Assembly: GCF_002079055.1 (NCBI RefSeq)
Contig: NC_047499.1
Coordinates: 62,001-126,000, forward strand
Direction: 5' to 3'
Length of the DNA stretch: 64,000 nt
DNA from: Saccharomyces paradoxus
Lineage: Eukaryota; Ascomycota; Saccharomycetes; Saccharomycetales; Saccharomycetaceae
Part shown: piece after piece, positions 38,305 through 47,286 of the stretch
How positions within the stretch are numbered: position 1 is the stretch's first letter
How the letters are laid out: the number at the start of each line of letters is the position of its first letter
Notes under the pieces: generated by a model
The model's database searches: none
Told to the model about the DNA's origin: nothing
Seen by the model: the letters and a program-made list of their open reading frames with translations, nothing else
Position numbers and translations under genes: made by a program

Positions 38305-39885
38305 CTAGTCGGAAAGCTCACTAGGATCTATGATACCATTTATAATAGCCCATTGTTTGTTTGCCAAGAATACATTATCGGGGTCTTGTTCCTTTCTTAT
38401 TTTCCGGAACTTTTTCAGATCATCGCCATACCATTCTTCGACCTTTGATGCCATCCCCCTCATCTCAAAGTCATCGTAGTCAGCATCCTTTTTCACTGGA
38501 CCAGCAGCTAGAGTAGTTGAGCCTAGGAAGTTCTTAGCCCAATGTGGCTTACCGCCTGCCACCATCATGGTATTTTCGAAAAGGGTAAACCATTTATGGA
38601 TTGGAGTATTACAGCCGAACGGCCTGTAAATAGTAGCATTTATGTACAACGTCAACTGACTGTTGGTAACATTTTCCAATGGAGCATATCTACAATGGGA
38701 TGGTGTGTTATCCAGGAATGGCCGGCAAACGTTACCATAAACAGGGCCGGGACTAGTGTTTGCTCTCTTGGAAGTATCCAGTGGTTCAGCAGGTAATGTA
38801 GTATTTGAGCAACGGACTTCCATGGGCACATGAACATAAAACTCTTTGTTTATGGCGGCCTGTGCAATAGAATGGTCTAATGAACGTAACACCTCCAGAC
38901 CATTATCCATAGGACACCCCCATTCATCAACAAATTGTGAAAATAAACAGTCCATATTAAATCCGCTGATAGAATCAGTAACATTAACATCACCAGTAGA
39001 GCTCTTTTCCAGTTTACCGTATTGTCTGTTGAAAACAAACCTTTCCACAAGCGGAGTTAATGGTGCATAGATTTTAGTAGAGATCCATAATAAAGTCTCG
39101 TAGAAAAATCTGCCCAGCTTGGTACCCCACCATGACTTAGCGGGACCATTTTGAGGTTCTGCAGTTTTGTTACCCCTCCATAAGACACATTTTCTAGTAT
39201 AAGGATACCACCAAACTCTAATGAATTCAGATGAAGTCCATAGAGTATCCCATTGTTTCAAAAGATTTTCAAAAGTAATTACTTCTTGAGTAGACTTAAT
39301 ATTGAAGCCAGGAACAACCCTGATAGTAGCAGAGACAATAATACCAATTTTTCCAACTGAAAGCAAAGCAGCTTTAAAGATCTCAGGATCGTTTTCGGCA
39401 TCCAAAAACTTCAATTCACCCTTACCATTAACAATAGTCAAATTTACGTATTGAGAAGAAATCAAACCGTGATAAGGCGAGGAGCCATGACTACCAGTGG
39501 AAATTATACCAGCGACACTTTGCTCTGAGATAGACCCTAAATTTTGGATAGAGTAACCTTTCTCACCCAGAAATTCATTCAATTGATAAAGCCTCATACC
39601 GGCATCGACTGTGACATCGGCATAATGTAAGTCAGGATATTCTACAAACCTTTGAACTTTGTTCAATCTGTCCAAGTTAACAAGCCATTCATCAGTAACG
39701 CACATGTTACTGGGAGAATGGCCCGAACCAACAGTAACTAAACTTTTTTCAGCTAGCCTGGCACTTTTCACTAACTCGACAACCTCATTGGTTGAAGTTG
39801 GTTGAAAGTAACGTTCTGGTTTCGCAGAATAAATTCCTGCCCAGTTTTTGAACACATAGTTCTTTTTAAATGGGATAGTAGACAT
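38305..39885 (-). CDS. ALO1: D-arabinono-1,4-lactone oxidase
   Basis: 526 aa, as in S. cerevisiae. The enzyme makes D-erythroascorbate, the yeast ascorbate analogue, by oxidising arabinono-lactone on the mitochondrial membrane. The FAD-binding domain (about 15-190) has VGSGHSPSN with His56, the residue expected to hold FAD covalently. The C-terminal ALO domain follows (about 200-520) and includes a hydrophobic stretch and the conserved FRKIRKEQDPDNVFLANKQW near the end. No frame problem is seen. Confidence 0.96.
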   Translation of the reverse strand: MSTIPFKKNYVFKNWAGIYSAKPERYFQPTSTNEVVELVKSARLAEKSLVTVGSGHSPSNMCVTDEWLVNLDRLNKVQRFVEYPDLHYADVTVDAGMRLYQLNEFLGEKGYSIQNLGSISEQSVAGIISTGSHGSSPYHGLISSQYVNLTIVNGKGELKFLDAENDPEIFKAALLSVGKIGIIVSATIRVVPGFNIKSTQEVITFENLLKQWDTLWTSSEFIRVWWYPYTRKCVLWRGNKTAEPQNGPAKSWWGTKLGRFFYETLLWISTKIYAPLTPLVERFVFNRQYGKLEKSSTGDVNVTDSISGFNMDCLFSQFVDEWGCPMDNGLEVLRSLDHSIAQAAINKEFYVHVPMEVRCSNTTLPAEPLDTSKRANTSPGPVYGNVCRPFLDNTPSHCRYAPLENVTNSQLTLYINATIYRPFGCNTPIHKWFTLFENTMMVAGGKPHWAKNFLGSTTLAAGPVKKDADYDDFEMRGMASKVEEWYGDDLKKFRKIRKEQDPDNVFLANKQWAIINGIIDPSELSD

Positions 39886-40459
39886 GGGTGAAAAACCTGA
39901 TGTTATCGGTAACTTTATTTTTCACTATCTCTTGATTTAATTTCTAGTGAGTCTTGAGTTTTGAAAGTCAGAGCAATCAGATCTTGAAGATGTAGATTTG
40001 CTAACCTTAGAGTGTACTATTTTTAGAATTCTCCTTGCTAATAATTACTTCCCTTTCTGCTTTGTCCCTAAATATCTATGGAAGATGTCTTTATTTCCAT
40101 TTTTTTTTTCAATTCGACGGCAAGGTAGAGGAAAAAGGAACTAGGGATATAAAAAATAAGTCATTACTAATAAAAGCCGTGAAATAGTTGTGGTAGTAGC
40201 GATGCTAGAACTTGATGGTGCAAAGGCATTTGTTTCATCAACTACGATGAATCTTACTAGATTTGATAAAAATCTAGTCAGAGAGGGAGAATGGTTTTTT
40301 TTCTTTTTTGTACATAGATATTAGAGAGATATAATATGTAGATTATAGATAAGATATTACCAAAAAGGATACAACAGTAAGGAGGGGAAACAAATTATTA
40401 CAATATACTTGAAATATAAGAAAGATAAAGGAAGTTTGGGGGTGGTGCAAAAGTGATCC
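39886..40459. other. Intergenic region ALO1 promoter / TUB1 3' end
   Basis: 574 bases. It must hold the ALO1 promoter (right to left) and the TUB1 terminator. A T-rich tract at 40097-40110 could be a promoter poly(dA:dT) element. TUB1-proximal sequence has AT-rich polyadenylation signals (TATATAATATGTA near 40329). I see no gene. Confidence 0.5.
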
Positions 40460-41914
40460 TTAAAATTCCTCTTCTTCAGCATAAGAATCGGCACCCACTT
40501 CGATATAATCTCTTTCTAAAGCAGCCAAGTCTTCTCTAGCTTCGGTGAATTCACCTTCTTCCATACCTTCACCAACATACCAGTGGACGAAGGCACGCTT
40601 GGCATACATTAAATCGAACTTTCTATCGATTCTCTTCCAAGCCTCAGCGATGGATGTGGTGTTTGACAACATACACACGGCTCTATCCACTGTGGCCAAT
40701 TGTGAGTTTGGTGTAGCAGTTGGAGGTTCGTAGCAAATACCGATCTTGAAACCGGTTGGACACCAATCAACCAATTGGACAGTCTTCTTATTTTTCACCT
40801 GCTCGACAGCTCTTTGAACATCTCTCGTTACCACATCACCCCTATATAACAGACAAGTGGCCATGTATTTACCATCCCTTGGATCACACTTGACCATTTG
40901 GTTACCAGGTTCAAAGCAAGCATTTGTAATTTCTGACACGGAGTTGGACTCGTGGAATGCCTTTGATTTGGATAAGACTGGAGAATATGAAACTAAGGGA
41001 AAATGAATTCTTGGATATGGAACCAAGTTGGTTTGAAATTCGTTCAAATCTACGTTTAATGAACCGTCGAATCTCAATGATGCTGTAACAGATGATACCA
41101 CTTGAGCAATTAGGTTGTTTAAGTTTGCAAAACTTGGTCTTGGGATATCCAAGTTTCTTTTGCACATGTCGTAGATGGCCTCATTATCAACCATAAAAGT
41201 ACAATCTGCATGCTCCAAGGTAGTATGCGTAGTTAAAACAGTGTTATAAGGCTCAACAACAGAAGTAGACACTTGAGGAGCGGGGTATACAGCAAATTCC
41301 AGCTTGGATTTCTTACCATATTCAGCGGATAATTCTTCCAATAGTAGGGACCCCAAACCGGAACCAGTACCACCACCAAGGGAATGGGTAAACAAGAACC
41401 CTTGCAACCCATCACATTGGTCTGCCAGTTTTCTAATCCTATCTAGAACGTCGCCCAAGATTTCTCTACCAACAGTGTAATGACCTCTTGCATAATTATT
41501 AGCCGCGTCCTCCTTACCACTGATCAACTGTTCCGGGTGGAAAAGGTCTTTATAAGGACCGTTACGGACTTCGTCAATAACGTTGGGCTCTAAATCCACG
41601 TAAATAGCTCTTGGGACGAACTTACCGTACCCGGTTTCATGGAAAAATGTAGAAAAGCCCTCTTCTCCTCCTTTAGGCTTTGAAAGACCATCCTCTAGAT
41701 GACCATCCGGCTTAATACCGTGCTCAAGGGAATATAATTCCCAACAGGCATTACCAATCTGACAACCAGCTTGACCGACTGTAAAGATGGAATAAAAAAA
41801 AAATTTTTTTTAAAGTTAGTAATGAAAGATGAAACGCCAAAAGGAAGTAACAAAAAAAGATCTAGCCTAGACGGGCAAACCAAACATACCATTAATACTA
41901 ATAACTTCTCTCAT
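40460..41914 (-). CDS. TUB1: Alpha-tubulin Tub1, spliced
   Basis: Exon 1 is 41890-41914 (25 bases) and exon 2 is 40460-41778, together 447 aa starting [20 protein letters not shown]. Alpha-tubulin pairs with Tub2 to build spindle and cytoplasmic microtubules. The GTP-binding GGGTGSG loop and the tubulin core are intact, and the protein ends EEEEF, with the terminal aromatic residue that recruits CAP-Gly proteins such as Bik1. As far as I can recall the sequence is virtually identical to S. cerevisiae Tub1. TUB3 is the minor duplicate elsewhere in the genome. The upstream region carries a TTTTG repeat. Confidence 0.97.
41779..41889 (-). other. Intron of TUB1
   Basis: 111 bases on the minus strand: GTATGT at 41889-41884, branch TACTAAC at 41821-41815, a pyrimidine-rich stretch, and TACAG ending at 41779. 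It interrupts codon 9 (G/TC, Val). I recall 116 bases in S. cerevisiae; position is the same. Confidence 0.95.
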
Positions 41915-42293
41915 TGTTTGTTTGCAGTTGTAAGTTCACAGATGTTGAGTGGCGAGAACTGTTGTAGACGGATATACTGAATTGGGTAAAACGATATAGT
42001 TGATGTTTTTGTTTTGTTTTGTTTTGTTTTGTAGTTTGGATTTTTCCCTTGGCTCGAGGCGTTTTCGCGTGGTATAACCCGGCGGGCACTACAGTGAAAT
42101 TAATCATCTGGCATATATATAGATATATATATATTCATAGTTTTCAGTCTTATTGTTCAGATACCATCAATGAAAGCGCTGCTTCACTACTTGAAATTAC
42201 TCCCTATTGGAAGAACACGAAAAAGTCAGTTTTGAATGGAAAAGTATGCAGTTGTGTTTTCTAAAGAAGGATACAGGTATTTAAGTATATATG
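41915..42293. other. Intergenic region TUB1 promoter / YML083C 3' end
   Basis: 379 bases. Besides the TTTTG repeat it contains an AT-alternating run at 42113-42133 and a G+C-rich patch (CCCGGCGGGC near 42078). No open frame of interest. Confidence 0.5.
42007..42031 (+). repeat. TTTTG pentanucleotide repeat in the TUB1 promoter
   Basis: Five TTTTG units about 95 bases upstream of the TUB1 ATG. On the transcribed strand they read CAAAA. Probably variable in length; may lie in the mRNA leader. Confidence 0.85.
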
Positions 42294-43568
42294 TTAGTTC
42301 CTCTGAAATATATCGCTAGATGCATTAAACATGAAGAAGTTTGCCGTATGAATGATTCCCGTATGTACACCCAATGCGTCATGATCTTCTCGCTTCTTGA
42401 ATGTGGTACTGACATTTGATAGTGACGAGGCTTGCGAGCTTTTGAAGTGTCTTCTCTTTAGAAATGGCAGTCCGATTCTTTCATGATCGAGGGCTTCTAA
42501 AGCGTCTCTCAATGCCAACTTCAAATCGGTGGGATCTGACACCGTCTGGTAGCATTTATTAATGCAGTGGATAAGGAACAGGGAGGGCTTGATGATATGA
42601 TTGGCCGAAATTGGGTGGCAGTGTCCACCATTGATAGACTCGAACTTAACCGTCTTCGTACAGTGGTTGAAGGTCAGAATAAGTTTTGATTCGCAAATCA
42701 AATGAATTTTGTACTTCTCAGGAGTCCTTGTTCTTTGTATACGCTTATTGCTGAGTTGTTCGTGAACATTCATCTCACAAACGAGTTCATACTTGTTTTT
42801 ATTGATCTTCTTTGTCCTGTAAATGAAACTAATGAATGAATATACTCTAACGAACTGTTCGAACGATAGGGTACATGGAGACTCGAAGCAGGATTTCGGA
42901 TGCTTGAAAATATAGTCCCTGAAGTTTAGGATGTTGTTGATATTTTCGACCTCATCCTTGTTTACCGGGTGGTGATATTCCTGTGCGCATGCAATTAGTT
43001 GTCTACCGGATCTAACTTTGCCCAGTTGTGCCTTTGTCTTTGCGCAATCAATGTAATCTGGAATCTTTCTAATTAATTCCTCATTACTATTTCGCTCAAC
43101 ATGACTGCCGCCATTTCCGATCACAATCTTGGGCAGGATCGGATGTGACGCTCCGCCCTTTACTGTGCTGGACACAGGCGAAGGTGGCAGTTTCAAATCT
43201 GGTAATTTTATGGCGACTGGGGCCAAATGGGGTGAGGGGGTCGTTGCTTTGAACTGAGGTCTTGGGGAGGCCATAGGTGTGAGGATAGGTATCATTCCGG
43301 CATTGCTTTGTACGGCGACAGGAATAGTGACAATCTGTTGTGACCAATGGACGGGCACATTTGCGGTCATAGAAGGCAATATTGGTGTCGGCAAGCATCT
43401 GGGGCTCGAGTACCCAAAAGCCATCGAATGTTGCTGATCTACCGCCAATATGATTGGGGGGAGAACAGGAGATAGGCATTGCCTACCCGTAGGTGTCCTG
43501 GGAACGTGAGCGTGGTTGTTGTTATATACATGTAGATAGTCCATTGAATCTTTACCAGGTTCTATCAT
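42294..43568 (-). CDS. Protein of unknown function (orthologue of YML083C)
   Basis: 424 aa from the first ATG (43568); a second ATG at 43544 would give 416, and I recall 418 in S. cerevisiae, so the start is uncertain. A TTG lies further out in frame and is disregarded. I recognise no domain. Residues 1-150 are rich in Pro, Ser and Thr and look disordered. The C-terminal part is more ordered, with FEQFVRVYSFISFIYRTKK and LICESKLILTFNHCTKTVKFES, and no signal peptide or clear membrane span. The S. cerevisiae gene is reported to rise strongly under anaerobic growth, which fits the hypoxic-type sites upstream. Confidence 0.88.
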   Translation of the reverse strand: MIEPGKDSMDYLHVYNNNHAHVPRTPTGRQCLSPVLPPIILAVDQQHSMAFGYSSPRCLPTPILPSMTANVPVHWSQQIVTIPVAVQSNAGMIPILTPMASPRPQFKATTPSPHLAPVAIKLPDLKLPPSPVSSTVKGGASHPILPKIVIGNGGSHVERNSNEELIRKIPDYIDCAKTKAQLGKVRSGRQLIACAQEYHHPVNKDEVENINNILNFRDYIFKHPKSCFESPCTLSFEQFVRVYSFISFIYRTKKINKNKYELVCEMNVHEQLSNKRIQRTRTPEKYKIHLICESKLILTFNHCTKTVKFESINGGHCHPISANHIIKPSLFLIHCINKCYQTVSDPTDLKLALRDALEALDHERIGLPFLKRRHFKSSQASSLSNVSTTFKKREDHDALGVHTGIIHTANFFMFNASSDIFQRN

Positions 43569-44359
43569 CACGAAAGAGCTACTTCTACACAAGACTTAAG
43601 GCACCTTCATGGGAAAATCCTCTCCACAATGGCATGTAACTTTACGTCTTTATATACACATGTAATCTTATATATATTTATATATTTACGTATACACCCA
43701 AATGTATTTATATGTTTGTATGCATATGCCCACACATACATGCTCAAGAATAAGTTCTCCGAGCCGTTTAAAAGCAAATACACGTCAAGGTTTTCTGTCT
43801 CCACTCGATTCGTACCGTTCCTGCGGTTCTCCCAGGCAAGCAATAAGGCCCTGCCATTCACCCACTCAACAGTTTTAACGGTATACGACTGCAAGGCCAT
43901 CGTTTACCGGCAGGGTCTATTGTTCTGCGCGTTCCTTATTAGGCACCACAAAGAAACCCTTGATGTTTTCGTTTAGGTGCCGCCTCGTTAAGGGCCCTTT
44001 TCCTCTCGCATAACGCAGGCACCGGTCACGAACTGCGGTGCGAATACCATCGATTTAAAGAAGAGCAGCAGATGAAGATAATATCATGCTCAACATGGAC
44101 GCCAAGGATGGACATGTAAGTTTAGGTTTCTCCCATAATATCGACTGACCTTTTTCCCACCTGTCCTGGCCAAATCGGAACACCATCATTTTTGATGTTA
44201 CCCGACTCCCCGTGCGATGCCGTCTGGAAAATTCGCAATGAAAATTTGATGAAAAAATTGCCTCTTACTAGTGAAAGAAGTATAGCAGGGCCACGCAGAG
44301 ACTAAGGGCAATAGGCGAAGTTTTCCTGACTTTTTTCTTCTTTCAGAGAACATCATAAT
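43569..44359. other. Divergent promoter region YML083C-YML082W
   Basis: 791 bases. Next to YML083C is an AT-rich tract (about 43650-43720) with near-matches to the replication origin core. Sites for hypoxic regulators cluster at 43882-43992. A GCACCG/CGGTGC inverted repeat lies at 44019-44041. Two short upstream frames begin at 44072 and 44086 ahead of YML082W. Confidence 0.6.
43882..43992. promoter_or_regulatory. Cluster of hypoxic/sterol-type sites upstream of YML083C
   Basis: TCGTATA on the minus strand (43882-43888) is the Upc2/Ecm22 sterol element core. TCTATTGTTCTG (43916-43927) matches 11 of 12 positions of the Rox1 consensus YYYATTGTTCTC. TCGTTTAG (43969-43976) is an exact AR1 element (TCGTTYAG). 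TCGTTTA (43900-43906) and TCGTTAAG (43985-43992) are close variants. They lie 315-425 bases upstream of the YML083C start. Confidence 0.55.
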
Positions 44360-46309
44360 ATGGTTTCAGCACAAGTGGCTACCAAGTTAGGACAGCCTAT
44401 ACCACTGGATACTCAACATGCAGTATCTGTATGTTTTCCCACTTGGGAATCTGTAATTTCGTATGTGAAAAAAGACCCCAAAGTTTTAGGGTGCTTAAAG
44501 TCCGGCTACCCCAGGTTCTGGATCCACCCCTCGATTCAAAAGCTGCGTGACATTTTAATAGAAAAGTATGCCAAAGAAAACGAGACCTGCTTTTGCTTCC
44601 CGTCTTATAGAGTTGCCAAACGGTGCAGAGAGTATATAAGAAGGAAGTGCGCGCATCGCAATGGTAAAGTAAGGATATTGCAGTTAGCCACGGCAAAACC
44701 TATTAACGAGGAGCAAAAGACGTGGAAAAGAGAGTGTAAGATTGCGGTAGTGTTTGTAGATGGGGCGTACGAGAATATATTGAAGCAGTACTGGCAATAC
44801 ACCGGCGAGATCATCTCTAGCAGACTAGCTGAGTATGTTCTGCATGAGCTTTTTATAGTAGAGAAGAAGTCCAGCTCTGCAGAGGAAAAGGAATACATAG
44901 AGACGCGGTACGGCAGGAACCTGAATTTTGCGTTTGCCGATCGAGCCAAGGAATTGATCAAGAAGAGGATCGCTACAAAGGTTATAGATAAGGATGAGCA
45001 TGATGAGGAGGAAAACTACCATTTCTTTGTGGGGAACCAAGACGAGCAGGATTTCCAAAACACATTTCTGGATTCATCCCTTAATGAGGCTAATCATGGA
45101 GAAGATCATGGTGAAGGGATCAGCACCGAAGTAAATAGTCAGGAAGAGCCGCATAGTGGCCTCGTTTCTACTATACCTCCGGAACCCATCGAAATGAGTA
45201 CAATAGAAGAAGAGCAATGCTTAGATGAAGATGCCGGGAGGCGTGCACTAAGGGTTTGCCCTGAGAGGGACGTTTTCTTGTTTCCGAGTGGTATGGCGTC
45301 GATCTTTACTGCGCATAGATTGCTGTTGCAAAGGGACTCACTGCGCTTGAACAGATCTAGAAATGGGAACGATGTAACATCATCACCGCCGAATAAGAAA
45401 ACTGTCATTTTTGGGTTTCCTTATGCGGATACGTTACATGTCTTGCAAGAGTTTAATGAAACGTACTTTTTGGGAGAAGGAGACGAGTCATCAATGAAAG
45501 AACTAACAAAAATTTTACATTCCGGCGAGCAAATTCTGGCCGTTTTTATAGAGACCCCATCAAATCCCCTATTAAAAATGGGCAATTTATTGGAACTGAA
45601 AAGGCTTTCGGAATTATTTGGATTTTTCATCATCATTGATGAAACTGTGGGCGGTATAGTTAATATTGATGGTCTACCGTTTGCTGACATCGTTTGCAGT
45701 TCATTGACCAAGACATTTAGTGGGGACTCCAACGTTATTGGTGGCTCGATGGTTCTAAACCCACAAAGCCGGGTATACGAGTTTGCCACACGTTTTATGC
45801 AATTAGAAGATGAATACGAAGATTTGGTATGGTGTGAAGACGCGATTTACCTGGAAAGAAATTCCAGAGATTTCATTGCTAGAACCATCCGGATTAACTA
45901 CAGTACTGAGTACCTCTTAGAAAAAATACTGAAGCCGCATGTAGGCGAAAATAGACTATTCAAGAAAATTTACTACCCTAACCTAACCTCAAAAGAAACA
46001 CTAACCAACTACGACATGGTGAGGTGTAAGAAGGAAGGTGGATACGGCGGGCTCTTTTCACTAACGTTCCATGATGAGGGTCACGCTGCAGCCTTTTACG
46101 ATAATCTAAAACTGAACAAGGGTCCTTCTTTGGGCACAAACTTCACACTCGCATTCCCTTATACGCTTATGACATATTACCACGAACTCGACATGGCTGA
46201 AAAATTTGGAGTTGAGAGAAACCTTCTCAGAATCAGCGTAGGCCTCGAGAGTCAGTCAATATTGGGCAAGATCTTCCAAGAGGCAATTGATAAAACGGAA
46301 GAAATATGA
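44360..46309 (+). CDS. PLP-dependent carbon-sulfur lyase-like protein (orthologue of YML082W)
   Basis: 649 aa, as in S. cerevisiae. It belongs to the Cys/Met-metabolism PLP family and is the duplicate of STR2, cystathionine gamma-synthase. The fold covers about residues 300-645: FPSGMASIFTAHRLL, IETPSNPLLKMGNLLEL, and the cofactor-binding lysine Lys451 in SSLTKTFSGDSNVIGG. The N-terminal half (1-220) is shared with Str2, and an acidic linker (about 220-295) follows. Because the PLP lysine is kept, activity is likely, but the substrate is not established. Divergent from YML083C. Confidence 0.92.
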   Translation: MVSAQVATKLGQPIPLDTQHAVSVCFPTWESVISYVKKDPKVLGCLKSGYPRFWIHPSIQKLRDILIEKYAKENETCFCFPSYRVAKRCREYIRRKCAHRNGKVRILQLATAKPINEEQKTWKRECKIAVVFVDGAYENILKQYWQYTGEIISSRLAEYVLHELFIVEKKSSSAEEKEYIETRYGRNLNFAFADRAKELIKKRIATKVIDKDEHDEEENYHFFVGNQDEQDFQNTFLDSSLNEANHGEDHGEGISTEVNSQEEPHSGLVSTIPPEPIEMSTIEEEQCLDEDAGRRALRVCPERDVFLFPSGMASIFTAHRLLLQRDSLRLNRSRNGNDVTSSPPNKKTVIFGFPYADTLHVLQEFNETYFLGEGDESSMKELTKILHSGEQILAVFIETPSNPLLKMGNLLELKRLSELFGFFIIIDETVGGIVNIDGLPFADIVCSSLTKTFSGDSNVIGGSMVLNPQSRVYEFATRFMQLEDEYEDLVWCEDAIYLERNSRDFIARTIRINYSTEYLLEKILKPHVGENRLFKKIYYPNLTSKETLTNYDMVRCKKEGGYGGLFSLTFHDEGHAAAFYDNLKLNKGPSLGTNFTLAFPYTLMTYYHELDMAEKFGVERNLLRISVGLESQSILGKIFQEAIDKTEEI

Positions 46310-46411
46310 CATAGGAAAAGAAAGATAGCATAATGAATTTTAGTTCTGATTTCACTTTTTATACTTTTTTTTTGATATTTTATTTTTTTTCACGCATTAC
46401 GAATATATTTC

Positions 46412-46419
46412 TATATACA
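46412..46419 (-). promoter_or_regulatory. Puf3-type site in the ATP18 3' untranslated region
   Basis: On the minus strand TGTATATA lies about 73 bases after the ATP18 stop, matching the Puf3 consensus TGTANATA. Puf3 binds mRNAs of nuclear genes for mitochondrial proteins, and Atp18 is one, so the site is plausible; the region is AT-rich, so chance is possible. Confidence 0.45.
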
Positions 46420-46426
46420 AACATAT

Positions 46427-46450
46427 GTAGTAGTAGTAGTAGTAGTAGTA
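46427..46450 (+). repeat. GTA trinucleotide microsatellite (eight units)
   Basis: Eight perfect GTA units between the convergent ends of YML082W and ATP18. It probably falls in the ATP18 3' untranslated region (read as TAC). Confidence 0.9.
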
Positions 46451-46491
46451 GCGGTCATCATCACGTACAACTGTGTTTGCCCTAGCATCAT

Positions 46492-46671
46492 TCAATCAAC
46501 TTCCACGAACTTCCCGCCCTTTGCAAATCTGGGATTTCTTGGATCATTGATAAACTCCTTCGTGTTAGAGGAAAGATCAGCAGCTTTACTCATACCATAA
46601 TACACGGCAGCGCCAGCCACAAAGAAGGGCCAGTACACTTTAAGAACAGGGGTAGGAAATCTTTTCAACAT
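46492..46671 (-). CDS. ATP18: ATP synthase subunit i/j (Atp18)
   Basis: 59 aa from the ATG at 46671, the known length; a longer in-frame start at 46686 would give 64. Atp18 is a small inner-membrane protein of the Fo part of mitochondrial ATP synthase. It has a single membrane span (about residues 12-30, VYWPFFVAGAAVYYGMSKAA) after a short basic N-terminus (MLKRFPTPVLK), and ends GGKFVEVD. A possible HAP2/3/4/5 element (TTATTGG, 46832-46838) lies about 160 bases upstream and would suit a respiratory gene. Divergent from TDA9. Confidence 0.95.
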   Translation of the reverse strand: MLKRFPTPVLKVYWPFFVAGAAVYYGMSKAADLSSNTKEFINDPRNPRFAKGGKFVEVD

Positions 46672-47286
46672 GGCAATACAATACAATCAATCGATCAGTC
46701 GGCGAATGTCTAACTAACGCTATCTGAATTGAAATGCTCTTAACATGTCTCAGCTGATTGTTCCTTATATCTTCTCATAGGCGTTTTTAAACCCTCGGAG
46801 ATTTATCCGCGTAAAGCCGCATCGTCTGACCTTATTGGGTCGTGAAGAGTGATACATGCTTTATTGTAAGTTTTTTGAGTAAGGTGTTGATCAAGAGCCT
46901 TTCGTTCTATCATTGCACGATCAAATACACTGAAATAATATTGCTATACATTGAATTGGTCGCTTTAGGTACTTTTGATTGTGTTGTTAGAACAAATAAT
47001 GCTTCCCGTGATTGCAGAGATTGTTATCATCCGGGTGACCTGTTCGTTCATAGTGGCTTGATCTTTTTTTCGCTGAAAAACCCGTAGATTAAAGCAATGA
47101 TGAATGGATAAACGCCATTGTTCGCCCTCAATAAAGTGGTCGTATTGGGATATTCTGGTTATACTGGTTGTTAAGTCGACTGTTGGAAAATACCACGGAT
47201 ACCCTGGGTAAAATAAAAGCCCAGTCGTCTTCTGTTCCATTAGCAGCGAATATTTCAGCTTCTCATAATTGCACGTTGCATCTGCC
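46672..47286. other. Divergent promoter region ATP18-TDA9
   Basis: 615 bases. TTATTGG at 46832-46838 is a candidate CCAAT element for ATP18. Several short frames occur but none resembles a gene. Nothing else stands out. Confidence 0.5.

Noticed and set aside
43569-43592. Eight extra codons at the YML083C start
   Set aside because: Begin with TTG rather than ATG.
47269-47286. Six extra codons at the TDA9 start
   Set aside because: Begin with TTG; the first ATG is at 47287.
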